Origin: Burkholderiales bacterium
GTDB lineage: Bacteria; Patescibacteriota; Minisyncoccia; Phycocordibacterales; UBA9973
Assembly: GCA_023701005.1 (NCBI GenBank)
Contig: JAMPXW010000002.1
Span: forward strand, 1 to 45,346
Direction of reading: 5' to 3'
DNA: 45,346 nucleotides
In this document: in pieces, positions 14,566 to 23,172 of the stretch
Position numbering within the stretch: the first letter of the stretch is position 1
Layout of the letters: every line of letters starts with the position of its first letter
Made by a program: the position numbers and the translations under genes
Notes under the pieces: model-generated
Database searches by the model: none
What the model was told of the DNA's origin: nothing
What the model saw: only the letters and a program-made list of their open reading frames with translations

Positions 14566-15171
14566 ATGGATATTTATAATGAAAGTTATGGTAACTTTGT
14601 TGGTTCCGAAAATGGATATAGCGCCATCAGAAATAAATTACGTACAAACAAATTTGCCAAAATAGTTAACCCTCAAAAAGATGAATCTATTTTAGATATT
14701 GGATGCAATAAAGGTTTGTTATTATATCGCTTAATTCCCCATGCAAAAGAAGTTATCGGTATTGATATAAATGAAAAGCTAGTTTCATCTTTGAAGGATG
14801 AAAAAATAAAGTTTATGTCCGCAACCAATTTAAAATTTGCTGAAAATTCCTTTGACAAGGTTTGTGCTTTTGAAGTCATCGAACATATAGAAGAAATAGA
14901 TAAAGTTTTTTCTGAAGCTTCTAGGGTTTTGAAAAATGGAGGTAAATTTATTGTTTCTTTTCCTTTTGAGATGGTGAGAGGACAGTCTGCTATTTTGGAT
15001 GCTCTTTTTGTCTATAAAGATATATCCTATGCACGCAAATTACATGTACATAAACTCACACCAAATAAGATAAAAAAGATAGTTAAGAATTTACCTTTAC
15101 GCACAACAAAAACTCAAATAGTATTGATACCTTTCCCATCTTTTTTGATGATTTTAGAAAAAACAGATTAA
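14566..15171 (+). CDS. Class I SAM-dependent methyltransferase
   Basis: The protein has a Rossmann methyltransferase core: motif I ILDIGCNKG, an acidic end of strand 2 in VIGIDINEK, SATNLKFAENSFDKVCAFEVIEHIE (motif IV region with the EVIEH typical of Methyltransf_11), and RVLKNGGKFIVSFP. The 201-aa length leaves little room for a substrate domain, so the substrate cannot be told. The C-terminus overlaps by 4 bp the end of the convergent glycosyltransferase gene. A TATAAT box lies 9 nt before the ATG. Confidence 0.85.
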   Translation: MDIYNESYGNFVGSENGYSAIRNKLRTNKFAKIVNPQKDESILDIGCNKGLLLYRLIPHAKEVIGIDINEKLVSSLKDEKIKFMSATNLKFAENSFDKVCAFEVIEHIEEIDKVFSEASRVLKNGGKFIVSFPFEMVRGQSAILDALFVYKDISYARKLHVHKLTPNKIKKIVKNLPLRTTKTQIVLIPFPSFLMILEKTD

Positions 15172-16706
15172 TTCTTTTTATATAATAATAAAGAAGAATT
15201 TGATATTTGCTCTGCACTAAGATCTTCCACCCAGGAAGGTTTTTTTTCTAAGACATAACCTCCGACGAGATGATAATTTTTATTTAATAATTCGTATATA
15301 AAATCTTTAAAATTTGTTGGATTTTCTTCATTTACAAAACCACTTTCTTCTCTTTGTGATACGACGATAGCCTTAGGATCATTTCGCAATATTTCATTCA
15401 TGGCTTCCTCTTTATAATCCATTTGTACTGGACTTTTAATCAAAAAAGGATAAGTGATTACAAATCTAGAACTACTTTTTCTATTTGCATAGAAAAGAAT
15501 TTGTGGTTCTGATCCAGCAATGAATATTGTGTCATTTTCCTTTGTAATTTCTTTTATTTTTTGAGCGATTATTTTTGATTCTATAAAAGGGTTGCCCATG
15601 CCATATATCCAAGTAGATATTTCGTTTGGATTTTTAAAGAATTGTGTTTGTATTGGTATGAGTATAGATATTACCAAAATAGATGAGATTATTGGGAGTG
15701 AATTATTTATATTATATTTTTTATTTAAATATGAAGATATGTATTCTATAGATCCGACTATCAATATGGCCCAAAAGGGAATTAGAATAATATAATAATG
15801 ATAAAGATTTGATTTAAAAATCATCAAGAAAGAAGTTAAAAATAAACCCAAATAAATAAAATAATTTTTAGGTTTTATGAATAAATATGATATGAGTAAT
15901 ATACATAGAAGTGGCCATTTGCTCCAAAATATATTTATTTGTCTAAAAAGAGTAGAGAAATTATTACTGACAGCGTCTAAATAATAAAAATTGTAAGTGA
16001 TAACATTTTCAAAAAAAGATTTACCCCCATCTTTCAATAAGAAATAACCTAAAAATAATAGAAGAGAAGTTGCAATACCTAAAAATATGAAAAATTTGCT
16101 TAATAAAATATTTTTGATACTTTTGTTGTTTTGCCAAATTTTAAAAAGCCAAATACAGAAAATAAATATTAAAGGTAAGAGAGAAATAGGCTTGTACAAT
16201 AAAGCTGTAATTCCTAAAAATCCAGCTGAAAATAAAACTAGAAAAGAAGATTTTTCTTTTTCATAATTAAATATAAATAGAGCCACCACACCTGTTAGTG
16301 GTAATAACATAAAAATTTCAGTATTTGCAGCTAGGCTCGTGAGATATGGGAAAGAAAGCATTGGGGCTAATATATACATGTTGGCGATGTCTGCATTTTC
16401 TCCATATTCTTTTTTGACGATTAACCCGACAAGAAAGACTATTCCAAATATAGTAATTATTTTTAACACTCTAGGAGGCCATATAGCGTTAGGATCTATT
16501 ATTTGTCCTAATGCATATGTGTAAATTATCATAGGGGGTTTCAATAAGAATGTATCTTTATATGGTAGACCTCCATTGAGTAAAATTTTAGCCGAATAAG
16601 CATATTCACCCTCATCTCTTTCAAAAGGAGTATTTATGCTGTTCCAATTTAAAATAACTATAAAAAATATTATTCCTAATATAGCTATTATTTTTTTATA
16701 TTTCAT
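15168..16706 (-). CDS. GT-C family membrane glycosyltransferase (PMT/ArnT-like)
   Basis: A 512-aa protein with roughly ten or more membrane helices. The first outer loop carries FERDEGEYAYSAK with the acidic pair D31-E32, as in dolichyl-phosphate-mannose mannosyltransferase and ArnT-like GT-C enzymes, followed by PYKDTFLLKPPMIIY. The C-terminal part (from about 380) is a soluble domain with DTIFIAGSEPQILFYANRKSSSRF. Such enzymes move a sugar from a lipid carrier to proteins or glycans outside the membrane. Donor and acceptor are unknown. It lies 12 nt downstream of murA on the same strand, so it probably shares its transcript. Confidence 0.82.
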   Translation of the reverse strand: MKYKKIIAILGIIFFIVILNWNSINTPFERDEGEYAYSAKILLNGGLPYKDTFLLKPPMIIYTYALGQIIDPNAIWPPRVLKIITIFGIVFLVGLIVKKEYGENADIANMYILAPMLSFPYLTSLAANTEIFMLLPLTGVVALFIFNYEKEKSSFLVLFSAGFLGITALLYKPISLLPLIFIFCIWLFKIWQNNKSIKNILLSKFFIFLGIATSLLLFLGYFLLKDGGKSFFENVITYNFYYLDAVSNNFSTLFRQINIFWSKWPLLCILLISYLFIKPKNYFIYLGLFLTSFLMIFKSNLYHYYIILIPFWAILIVGSIEYISSYLNKKYNINNSLPIISSILVISILIPIQTQFFKNPNEISTWIYGMGNPFIESKIIAQKIKEITKENDTIFIAGSEPQILFYANRKSSSRFVITYPFLIKSPVQMDYKEEAMNEILRNDPKAIVVSQREESGFVNEENPTNFKDFIYELLNKNYHLVGGYVLEKKPSWVEDLSAEQISNSSLLLYKKN

Positions 16707-16718
16707 TTTATTGAAATT

Positions 16719-18062
16719 TTATTTCAAGATTTTAATATTTGCACCAATAGAATTTAATCGTTTTGCTATCTCTTCATATCCACGATTTATCATATATACA
16801 TTTCTTAATATAGAAGTTCCAGAAGCAGCAAGCATGGATATAAGGATGACCATGGAAGGACGTAGAGCAGGAGGACAAACGACTTGAGCTGGTTTTAATT
16901 TAGTTCCGCCGTTTATATAAACTCTATGCGGGTCAGCCAAAGTGATGTTTGCTCCAAGGCGATTTAATTCTGTGAAATATATTGCTCTATTTTCATAAAC
17001 CCAGTCGTGTATCATTGTTTGCCCTTTAGCTTTTATTGCTATTGGTACAAAAAAAGGAAGATTGTCTATATTTATTCCAGGATAAGGATTGGAATGAATT
17101 TTGTCAGCGAGGGCTTTTAAATTACTTGGGAAAATCTCTATGTCTGCTAGTTTTGTTCTTTTGTTATGAGAATAATATTTTTTAAGAATTTTAAATTTTA
17201 AATTCATTCTTTTTAATTTTTCAAGTTCGAGAGAAAGAAAATCAATAGGAGAGCGAGTGATGGTCAATCTGGAATCAGTGACGATGGCAGCAGAAATAAA
17301 CATCATAGATTCTATTGGGTCCTCACTATTCCAATATTCTATATTCTTATTTATTTCTTTTATCCCGTGTACTGTCAAAGTAGAAGTTCCTATGCCTTCT
17401 ATTTTTACGCCTAAAGTTTCCAAAAAGAAACATATTTCTTGAACCATATAATTTGCACTAGCAAAAGATATGATAGTTTTTCCAGGAATGAGAGCTGAGG
17501 CTGTCAAAACATTTTCACAAGCTGTGTCTCCAGATTCGTACATGACTATTTCAGCAGGTTTTAACTTCTTGTAACTAACATCATAACTACAATTTGTGGT
17601 TTTAATTTTAAAACCTAATTTTTCTAAAGCATAAGTGTGAGCTGAGATTGTACGTTTACCTAAGTTGCATCCTTGCGCATGAGGCAATGAAAAAGATTTC
17701 AAGAAATGAGCGATAGGTCCCATAAGCATTATTATGGATCTAGTTTTTATTGCAGATTCTACATTTATTTTTTTTAATTCATATTTTTTAGGAGGAGTTA
17801 TTTTAACAGAATTTTGATTTATCCATTCTATTTTTACACCGATACTTTCTAAGATTTCTATTACTCTATAAACTTCTTCTATGCGGGCGATACCGTGAAG
17901 AGTCGTTATTCCTTTATTTAAAAGTGAAGCACAAAGAAGACCAACGGATCCATTTTTAGAAAAATTAGTAGTGATTGTTCCTGAAAGTTTATTTCCTCCT
18001 TTTACTTCAAAATCGATTAAAGAATTGTCAGATTTTTTATTTTTCATAAGTTTTTTGGTCAC
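16719..18062 (-). CDS. murA: UDP-N-acetylglucosamine 1-carboxyvinyltransferase
   Basis: MurA transfers enolpyruvate to UDP-GlcNAc, the first committed step of peptidoglycan synthesis and the fosfomycin target. The sequence diverges from model MurA, but active-site residues can be placed: K36-N37 in FSKNG, catalytic Cys132 in QGCNLGKR with the following Arg, His in ISAH, Asp in PYPGINIDNLPFF, and Arg in PALRPS. The active-site cysteine suggests fosfomycin sensitivity at the target level. The 447-aa length is normal, with a short extra N-terminus. It follows tRNA-Leu on the same strand and precedes a glycosyltransferase gene by 12 nt. Confidence 0.92.
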   Translation of the reverse strand: MTKKLMKNKKSDNSLIDFEVKGGNKLSGTITTNFSKNGSVGLLCASLLNKGITTLHGIARIEEVYRVIEILESIGVKIEWINQNSVKITPPKKYELKKINVESAIKTRSIIMLMGPIAHFLKSFSLPHAQGCNLGKRTISAHTYALEKLGFKIKTTNCSYDVSYKKLKPAEIVMYESGDTACENVLTASALIPGKTIISFASANYMVQEICFFLETLGVKIEGIGTSTLTVHGIKEINKNIEYWNSEDPIESMMFISAAIVTDSRLTITRSPIDFLSLELEKLKRMNLKFKILKKYYSHNKRTKLADIEIFPSNLKALADKIHSNPYPGINIDNLPFFVPIAIKAKGQTMIHDWVYENRAIYFTELNRLGANITLADPHRVYINGGTKLKPAQVVCPPALRPSMVILISMLAASGTSILRNVYMINRGYEEIAKRLNSIGANIKILK

Positions 18063-18089
18063 AAATAATTTTTTGCTAAAAATTTTCGC

Positions 18090-18140
18090 GACCCGCTCCT
18101 CGCGCCGACACGCTGCGGACTCACAAAACTTTCAGTTTTG
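18090..18140 (-). repeat. GC-rich palindromic element between tRNA-Leu and murA
   Basis: A block of about 30 bp with CGCGACCCGCTCCTCGCG and GCGGACTC stands out against AT-rich surroundings. Next to it ACAAAACT / AGTTTTGT form a small hairpin whose outer base is the tRNA discriminator. There is no T run, so it does not look like a normal terminator; it may stabilise or separate the tRNA from murA mRNA. Confidence 0.5.
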
Positions 18141-18224
18141 TGCCCAGGGAGAGAATCGAACTCTCATGATGTTGCCATCAATGGATTTTGAGTCCATCGC
18201 GTCTACCAATTCCGCCACCTGGGC
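18141..18224 (-). tRNA. tRNA-Leu (anticodon CAA)
   Basis: On the minus strand GCCCAGG and CCTGGGC form the acceptor stem, the anticodon loop CTCAAAA reads CAA, a long variable arm (TGATGGCAACATCA) marks a class II tRNA, and the T-loop TTCGATT is present. The discriminator is A and CCA is not encoded. A TAATAT -10 with TGC before it (plus strand 18238-18243) and TTGTGT 16 bp further up form its likely promoter. Confidence 0.95.
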
Positions 18225-18237
18225 TTTTTACTAATCA

Positions 18238-18265
18238 ATATTAGCAATTAACACATTTTACACAA
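18238..18265 (-). promoter_or_regulatory. Promoter of tRNA-Leu
   Basis: Minus-strand -35 TTGTGT, 16-bp spacer, extended -10 TGC-TAATAT. The predicted start lies a few bases before the tRNA. Confidence 0.45.
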
Positions 18266-18304
18266 AAAAGACTTTAAAATCAATTATTATAAAAATGAAA
18301 TTTA

Positions 18305-18313
18305 TGTTAATAT
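18305..18313 (+). promoter_or_regulatory. Extended -10 promoter of parB, leaderless
   Basis: TGT-TAATAT ends 6 nt before the parB ATG, matching the common geometry of this window. Confidence 0.45.
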
Positions 18314-18319
18314 AGATTC

Positions 18320-19327
18320 ATGTCTAATTTATATTCTAATTCAATTTTTTGGATTGATACAGATAAAATCAAACCAAATCCATATCAGCCAAGAAGAGAT
18401 TTTGATGAAACACATCTACAGAATTTAGCTGATTCTATAAAACAATACGGAGTACTCCAACCTCTCACTGTGTCTAGGGTAGAAATAGAAAAAGAAGATG
18501 GAGGGCTTTCTACTGAATATGAATTGATAGCAGGAGAGCGTAGATTGCGCGCAGCCATACTAGCTAGAGTATCTCAAGTGCCAGTGATCATTCGTGAAGG
18601 GGATTCTTCAATGATGAAACTTGAATTAGCTATTATTGAAAATTTACAAAGAGAAGATTTGAATGTTGTAGACAGAGCTCGTGCTTTCGCTAGACTTGCT
18701 ACAGAATTTAATTTTAAACATGCAGAAATAGCAAAGAAAATGGGTAGAAGTAGGGAGTATGTTTCAAACACATTACGTATTTTGTCTCTACCAGAAGAAA
18801 TATTACAAGGATTGTCTGAAGGTAAAATATCAGAAGGGCACACAAGACCACTCTTAATGTTGGTAGATCATCCAGAACAACAAAATGTTTTATTTAAAGA
18901 AATAGTTTATAAGAAAATAACAGTACGAGAGGCTGAAAGTTTGGCAAGAAAGATCGCGACTGATCGTGTGCGAAAAAAGGAATATGCTCCAGACCCAGAG
19001 ATAATGGAACTTGAAGGAGAATTTCAAGATAAGTTAGGCACTCGTGTACATATAGATAGGAGTGATTTGGGTGGTCAAATAAAGATAGATTTTTTCTCGG
19101 TAGAAGATTTACGTACCATTTTAGATTCTATAAACAAGAGTGCCGTAGATAAGAAGCCGGGTGAAATGTTGGATAATTATATTGCAAAAAATGCTATCAC
19201 GGAGAGTGAAAATGTTGTAGCAATAGATGACAGATCAAAAGATGAAATAAAAGAATCAGCCTCGACTGACGCGAGTCTAGGCGGGGACGACTCTAGCCTT
19301 TACGATATTTCTAATTTTAGTGTTTAA
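18320..19327 (+). CDS. parB: ParB/Spo0J-type chromosome partition protein
   Basis: ParB binds parS sites and slides as a CTP-dependent clamp. The N-terminal domain has KIKPNPYQPRRDFDE, the CTP-binding motif AGERRLRAA, and ELAIIENLQREDLN; the HTH follows in HAEIAKKMGRSREYVSNTLRIL. The C-terminal dimer region is less conserved and ends with an odd Ser/Ala/Gly/Asp stretch encoded by a GC-rich palindromic element (residues about 314-322). parA is not adjacent, and no parS-like palindrome (TGTTTCACGTGAAACA type) was noticed nearby. The 3' end overlaps the convergent rel gene by 4 bp. Confidence 0.93.
   Translation: MSNLYSNSIFWIDTDKIKPNPYQPRRDFDETHLQNLADSIKQYGVLQPLTVSRVEIEKEDGGLSTEYELIAGERRLRAAILARVSQVPVIIREGDSSMMKLELAIIENLQREDLNVVDRARAFARLATEFNFKHAEIAKKMGRSREYVSNTLRILSLPEEILQGLSEGKISEGHTRPLLMLVDHPEQQNVLFKEIVYKKITVREAESLARKIATDRVRKKEYAPDPEIMELEGEFQDKLGTRVHIDRSDLGGQIKIDFFSVEDLRTILDSINKSAVDKKPGEMLDNYIAKNAITESENVVAIDDRSKDEIKESASTDASLGGDDSSLYDISNFSV
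19259..19282. repeat. In-frame GC-rich palindromic element in parB
   Basis: GCCTCGACT and AGTCTAGGC (one mismatch) flank a 6-nt loop, followed by a GC-rich GGGGACGACTCTAGCC. Read in the parB frame it gives ASTDASLGG, resembling the AST...GG peptides at the topA and dus elements, and starts at the same codon phase. Confidence 0.7.
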
Positions 19328-20796
19328 GAACGTCCAAAAGATTTGAGCTTAGAAATCAAACTATTTTTTTCTAAATAAGAACGAATGTTCTTTTTTGCCA
19401 TGTTTGTCTTTACATGTTCTAACCATTTTGAAGATGGATGAGAGTCTTTTTTGGTAACTATTTCTACGATATCTCCATTTTTTAGAGTTGAAAGTATTGG
19501 AGCTATTTTATTGTTTACTTTTACTCCAGATATGTGATTACCAAGGTCTGAGTGTATAGAATAAGCGAAATCAATAGGAGAAGAACCTTCTGGTAAATCT
19601 ACAACATCTCCTTTTGGTGTAAAAATGAATATTCGATCATTGAAAAAATCAGTTTTTAGATGTTCAAGATATTTTTTAGGATCATCTAATTCATAATTAA
19701 AATTTTTTAGTTCTTCTATCCATTTAAATTTTTCACTTTCACTTTGACTGTTTTTCTTTCCTGTGCCTTCTTTGTAAGCGAAATGAGCAGCGATACCATA
19801 AGCTGCTTCATTATGCATTTCTTGAGTTCTTATTTGTATTTCAGCTGTTCCTCCTAGTCCTGTAAATATTGTAGTATGTATGGAACGATATCCGTTTGGC
19901 TTAGGTACAGCGATATAATCTTTAATTCTTCCCGGCAAAGGTCTCCAGATAGAATGAATGATTCCTAATACTCTATAACATTCTTCTATGTTTTCTACTA
20001 TCACTCTGAGAGCAACTATATCATCTATCTTTTCTAGATCCATGTCATGCCTTAAGAGTTTTTTCCATAAACTGTATTTATGTTTTGTTCTATAATTTAT
20101 TTCAACAAATTTAACTTTATTTTTCTTTAATTCTTTTATTAATTCTTCATGAACTTCTTTCAAGTATTCTTGATACATATCTTTACTGTCTTTCAACATA
20201 TCTTCTACTTCTTTATATTCCTTGGGATATGCAAAAGGGAAGGCAGCATCTTCTATTTCTCCTTTTAATTTACCCATACCGAGTCTGTTTGCTAGAGGTG
20301 CATACACTTCTATAGATTCCATTGCTATTCTTTTTCTTTTTTCCTCTTTTAGAGATTGAAGAGTTCTCAAATTATGTAATCTATCAGCAAATTTGATGAT
20401 GACAACTCTTAAATCGTTCGTCATAGCAACAAAGAATTTTCTTAAACTCTCAACATGTCTTTCATGACCCCTATATTTTAGGGTTCCCAATTTGGTGACA
20501 CCATTTACGAGAAATACAATATCATCACCAAATTCTTTGCGCATTTCTTCTTCAGTTATTTGAGTATCTTCTAAAACATCATGCAAAAGACCAGCGATTA
20601 TCGTTGGTGTATCCATACCTAATTTAGCTAAGATTTTTGCTGTTTCTAGTACGTGAGTAAAATAAGGACTTCCATCCATCCTTTTTTGATCTTTATGAGC
20701 ATTCTCTGCGAATTTATACGCTTTGTCTAAAAGCTCTTCCTCTTTCTTAGATACTTTACCAGTTATAAGATCGATTATTTCTTTTAGATTTGACAT
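19324..20796 (-). CDS. rel: Bifunctional (p)ppGpp synthetase/hydrolase (RelA/SpoT), short form
   Basis: The N-terminal HD hydrolase domain has HDVLEDT at H72-D73 and KFADRLHNLRTL. The synthetase domain has RVIVENIEECYRVLGIIHS, KDYIAVPKPNGYRSIHT and EIQIRTQEMHNEAAYGIAAH. A TGS domain (FIFTPKGDVVDLPEGSSPIDFAYSIH) follows. The protein stops at 490 aa, so the helical, zinc-finger and ACT domains of full-length Rel (about 700 aa) are missing, which should change its control by ribosomes. Both catalytic domains look intact. Its -10 (minus-strand TGT-TATAAT) lies exactly 6 nt before the ATG. Confidence 0.93.
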   Translation of the reverse strand: MSNLKEIIDLITGKVSKKEEELLDKAYKFAENAHKDQKRMDGSPYFTHVLETAKILAKLGMDTPTIIAGLLHDVLEDTQITEEEMRKEFGDDIVFLVNGVTKLGTLKYRGHERHVESLRKFFVAMTNDLRVVIIKFADRLHNLRTLQSLKEEKRKRIAMESIEVYAPLANRLGMGKLKGEIEDAAFPFAYPKEYKEVEDMLKDSKDMYQEYLKEVHEELIKELKKNKVKFVEINYRTKHKYSLWKKLLRHDMDLEKIDDIVALRVIVENIEECYRVLGIIHSIWRPLPGRIKDYIAVPKPNGYRSIHTTIFTGLGGTAEIQIRTQEMHNEAAYGIAAHFAYKEGTGKKNSQSESEKFKWIEELKNFNYELDDPKKYLEHLKTDFFNDRIFIFTPKGDVVDLPEGSSPIDFAYSIHSDLGNHISGVKVNNKIAPILSTLKNGDIVEIVTKKDSHPSSKWLEHVKTNMAKKNIRSYLEKNSLISKLKSFGRS

Positions 20797-20802
20797 TTGG
20801 GA

Positions 20803-20811
20803 ATTATAACA
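20803..20811 (-). promoter_or_regulatory. Extended -10 promoter of rel, leaderless
   Basis: Minus-strand TGT-TATAAT followed by TCCCAA and the rel ATG: a consensus -10 with the 6-nt spacing seen at many starts here. Confidence 0.55.
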
Positions 20812-20844
20812 TTCCTTTATTTTTTGGTCAATTTTAAATAAAAA

Positions 20845-23106
20845 TTAAGATTTTAGTATTTTGTGAGGGTTATGGTTTGGGCAAGATTTATTACTACATC
20901 TTTCAGGTATTGTTTTTGTGCCTTCCATCATTAAAGATCCGCATTCTTTACATATTTTACCTGTTGGTTTTGCTTTTATTGCAAATTTACAATCTGGATA
21001 ATTTGAACAAGAATAAAATATTCCAAATCGGCCGCGTCTTTCGCTGATGTCTCCTTTCTTACAAGTAGGGCAGATGACTCCTGTCCTTTTTCTTTTTTCT
21101 TCGGCTTCGTCTTTCTTTATAAATTTACATTTTGGATATCTAGAACAAGAAATAAATGTTCCTGTGCCATCTCTTCTTTCTTTTATTATTAGTTTACCTC
21201 CACCTTGTTTGCCTTTCTTTTCTCCACAATCGGGGCACATCTCTCCAGTTTCTTTTGGACCTTCCAGTTGTGTTCCATCGAGTCTTAAGGCGCCATCACA
21301 ATCTGGATAATCTGAACAAGAATAGAATTTACCACCGCGAGAAAGCTTGATGATCATTTTCTTTCCACATTTTGGACATTTTATATTTTCTGGAGCTTCA
21401 CCTAGGTTTGTAGCTTTCTCTAATTTTTCTTTTATTTTAATATCTTTTAGAAATGGAGTATAAAAATCTTTTAAAGTTTTTTCGTATTCTCTTTCACCTC
21501 TAGATATCTCGTCTAATTCATCTTCCATTTCTGCAGTAAATGTATCTGAAATATAATTTGCAAAATTATTTTCTAAAAAGTCAGATACGACTTCTCCGAC
21601 GTCAGTAGGGAAAAGAGTTTTATTTTCTTTTCGGACATATTCTCTATCTTCCAGTGTCTTCATTATAGAAGCATAAGTAGAAGGTCTACCTATGTCTCTT
21701 TGTTCTAATTCTTTGATGAGCCCTGCTTCGCTGTATCTGTTTGGGGGTTCTGTAAATTTTTCTTCTTTTACCAAATTTAACAAATTTAATTTTTCTCCTA
21801 TTTTTACTTCTCCTAATTCCAAATCATCACTTCCACTTTGTGTGTCTGCCTTTAGCCAACCCAAGAACAAGACCCTTGATCCTGTGGCAGAAAAATCAGG
21901 AAATTCAAAATCTAATTTTGGAGCTTCTTTGATGTTTGCTGTTATTTTTGTTTTTAACAATTTAGCATCAGACATTTGAGAAGATATAGTTCTTTCCCAT
22001 ATCAATCTGTAAAGCTTTTGTTGTTCTTCTGTTCCAGCACTCATATTTTCTATGTGAGTAGGACGAATAGCTTCATGAGCTTCTTGAGCATTTTTTGATT
22101 TAGTTTTATAAACTCTTGCTTGGGCATATTCTTTGCCGTATTTTTTCTCCACAAGTGAGATTATTTGTACTTGGGCTACAGATGAAAGATTTGTACTATC
22201 TGTTCTCATGTATGTAATATGTCCAGCTTCATAAAGTTTTTGGGCTATTTGCATTGTCCTAGAAGGAGAATATCCAAGCCTAGAGCTGGCTGTCTGTTGT
22301 AATGTGGAAGTAGTGAAAGGTGCACGAGGAGATCTTTTTTGTTCTGATTCTTTTACATCTTTTACAAACCAAGTTCCTTTTTCCCCTTCGTCAAAAATAT
22401 TTTCAACCAATTTTTCATCTCTTGGTTCTTCAGTACAATTCAAGGTTAGTTTATTCCCGCCTCGCGTCGACGAGTCGCCACGAGTCGAGGCGGGCTTCTT
22501 TTCAGTTTCAAATAAACCAAATATTTTCCAATATTTTTCTGGTACGAATGCACGAATTTCTCTTTCACGTTCCATTATAATACGAAGAGCAGGAGATTGG
22601 ACTCTTCCTGCAGATAAGCCATAACGTACTTTCTTCCAAATGATTCCTGACAAATCATAACCCACGAGTCTATCGAGGACTCTCCTAGCTTCTTGTGCTT
22701 TTCTAAGATTGGTATCTATATCTCTAGGATTTTTCAAAGCTTCTTTTATTGCTTCTTCTGTGATTTCATGAAAAGTGACACGCCTTGTTGGTGCTTTTAT
22801 TTTTTTGTCTTTTTTCAATAATTCTTGTATATGCCAAGCGATAGCTTCTCCTTCACGGTCAGGGTCTGTCGCTAAAAGTATCTCAGAAGCTTTCTCTCCC
22901 AATGATTGAAGTTCATGTACGACTTTTTCTTTACCTTTTGATATTTCATAATGAGGTACAAAACCAGCTTCTATGTCGATAGCTATTTTGTTTGATTTAG
23001 GCAAATCACGTATATGTCCAATAGAAGCACGCACTGTGTATGCGCCTTCTAAATACTTTTCTATTGTCTTTGCTTTTGATGGTGACTCGACAATTAATAA
23101 TTTCAT
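20845..23106 (-). CDS. topA: DNA topoisomerase I
   Basis: Type IA topoisomerase that relaxes negative supercoils. The Toprim domain starts at MKLLIVESPSKAKTIEKYL and includes LLATDPDREGEAIAWH. The active-site tyrosine (about residue 300) lies in HITYMRTDSTNL. The C-terminus carries four zinc modules (CPKCGKK...CSDYPDC, CPDCGEK...CSRYPKC, CPTCKKG...CSNYPDC, and a final CKEC...CSNKSC). The 753-aa length is normal. An in-frame GC-rich palindromic element encodes residues 205-217 in a loop of the core domain. A TAATAC box lies 9 nt before the ATG on the minus strand. Confidence 0.96.
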   Translation of the reverse strand: MKLLIVESPSKAKTIEKYLEGAYTVRASIGHIRDLPKSNKIAIDIEAGFVPHYEISKGKEKVVHELQSLGEKASEILLATDPDREGEAIAWHIQELLKKDKKIKAPTRRVTFHEITEEAIKEALKNPRDIDTNLRKAQEARRVLDRLVGYDLSGIIWKKVRYGLSAGRVQSPALRIIMEREREIRAFVPEKYWKIFGLFETEKKPASTRGDSSTRGGNKLTLNCTEEPRDEKLVENIFDEGEKGTWFVKDVKESEQKRSPRAPFTTSTLQQTASSRLGYSPSRTMQIAQKLYEAGHITYMRTDSTNLSSVAQVQIISLVEKKYGKEYAQARVYKTKSKNAQEAHEAIRPTHIENMSAGTEEQQKLYRLIWERTISSQMSDAKLLKTKITANIKEAPKLDFEFPDFSATGSRVLFLGWLKADTQSGSDDLELGEVKIGEKLNLLNLVKEEKFTEPPNRYSEAGLIKELEQRDIGRPSTYASIMKTLEDREYVRKENKTLFPTDVGEVVSDFLENNFANYISDTFTAEMEDELDEISRGEREYEKTLKDFYTPFLKDIKIKEKLEKATNLGEAPENIKCPKCGKKMIIKLSRGGKFYSCSDYPDCDGALRLDGTQLEGPKETGEMCPDCGEKKGKQGGGKLIIKERRDGTGTFISCSRYPKCKFIKKDEAEEKRKRTGVICPTCKKGDISERRGRFGIFYSCSNYPDCKFAIKAKPTGKICKECGSLMMEGTKTIPERCSNKSCPNHNPHKILKS
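22456..22494. repeat. In-frame GC-rich palindromic element in topA
   Basis: CCCGCCTCG and CGAGGCGGG are perfect 9-bp arms around 21 bp that contain two copies of CGACTCGT (coding strand). It is 39 bp long, so it adds exactly 13 codons (PASTRGDSSTRGG), and begins at a codon boundary. Its GC content is far above the surrounding gene. Confidence 0.8.
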
Positions 23107-23172
23107 ACTTGCTAAGTATTACACGAAAATCATTTTTTTGGCAAACTTATCTTAATATAAACAAAAATTAAA

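Noticed and set aside
22304-22624. Forward reading frames opposite topA (also opposite priA and others)
   Set aside because: They are shadows of strongly conserved genes and show no promoter, ribosome site or family motif.
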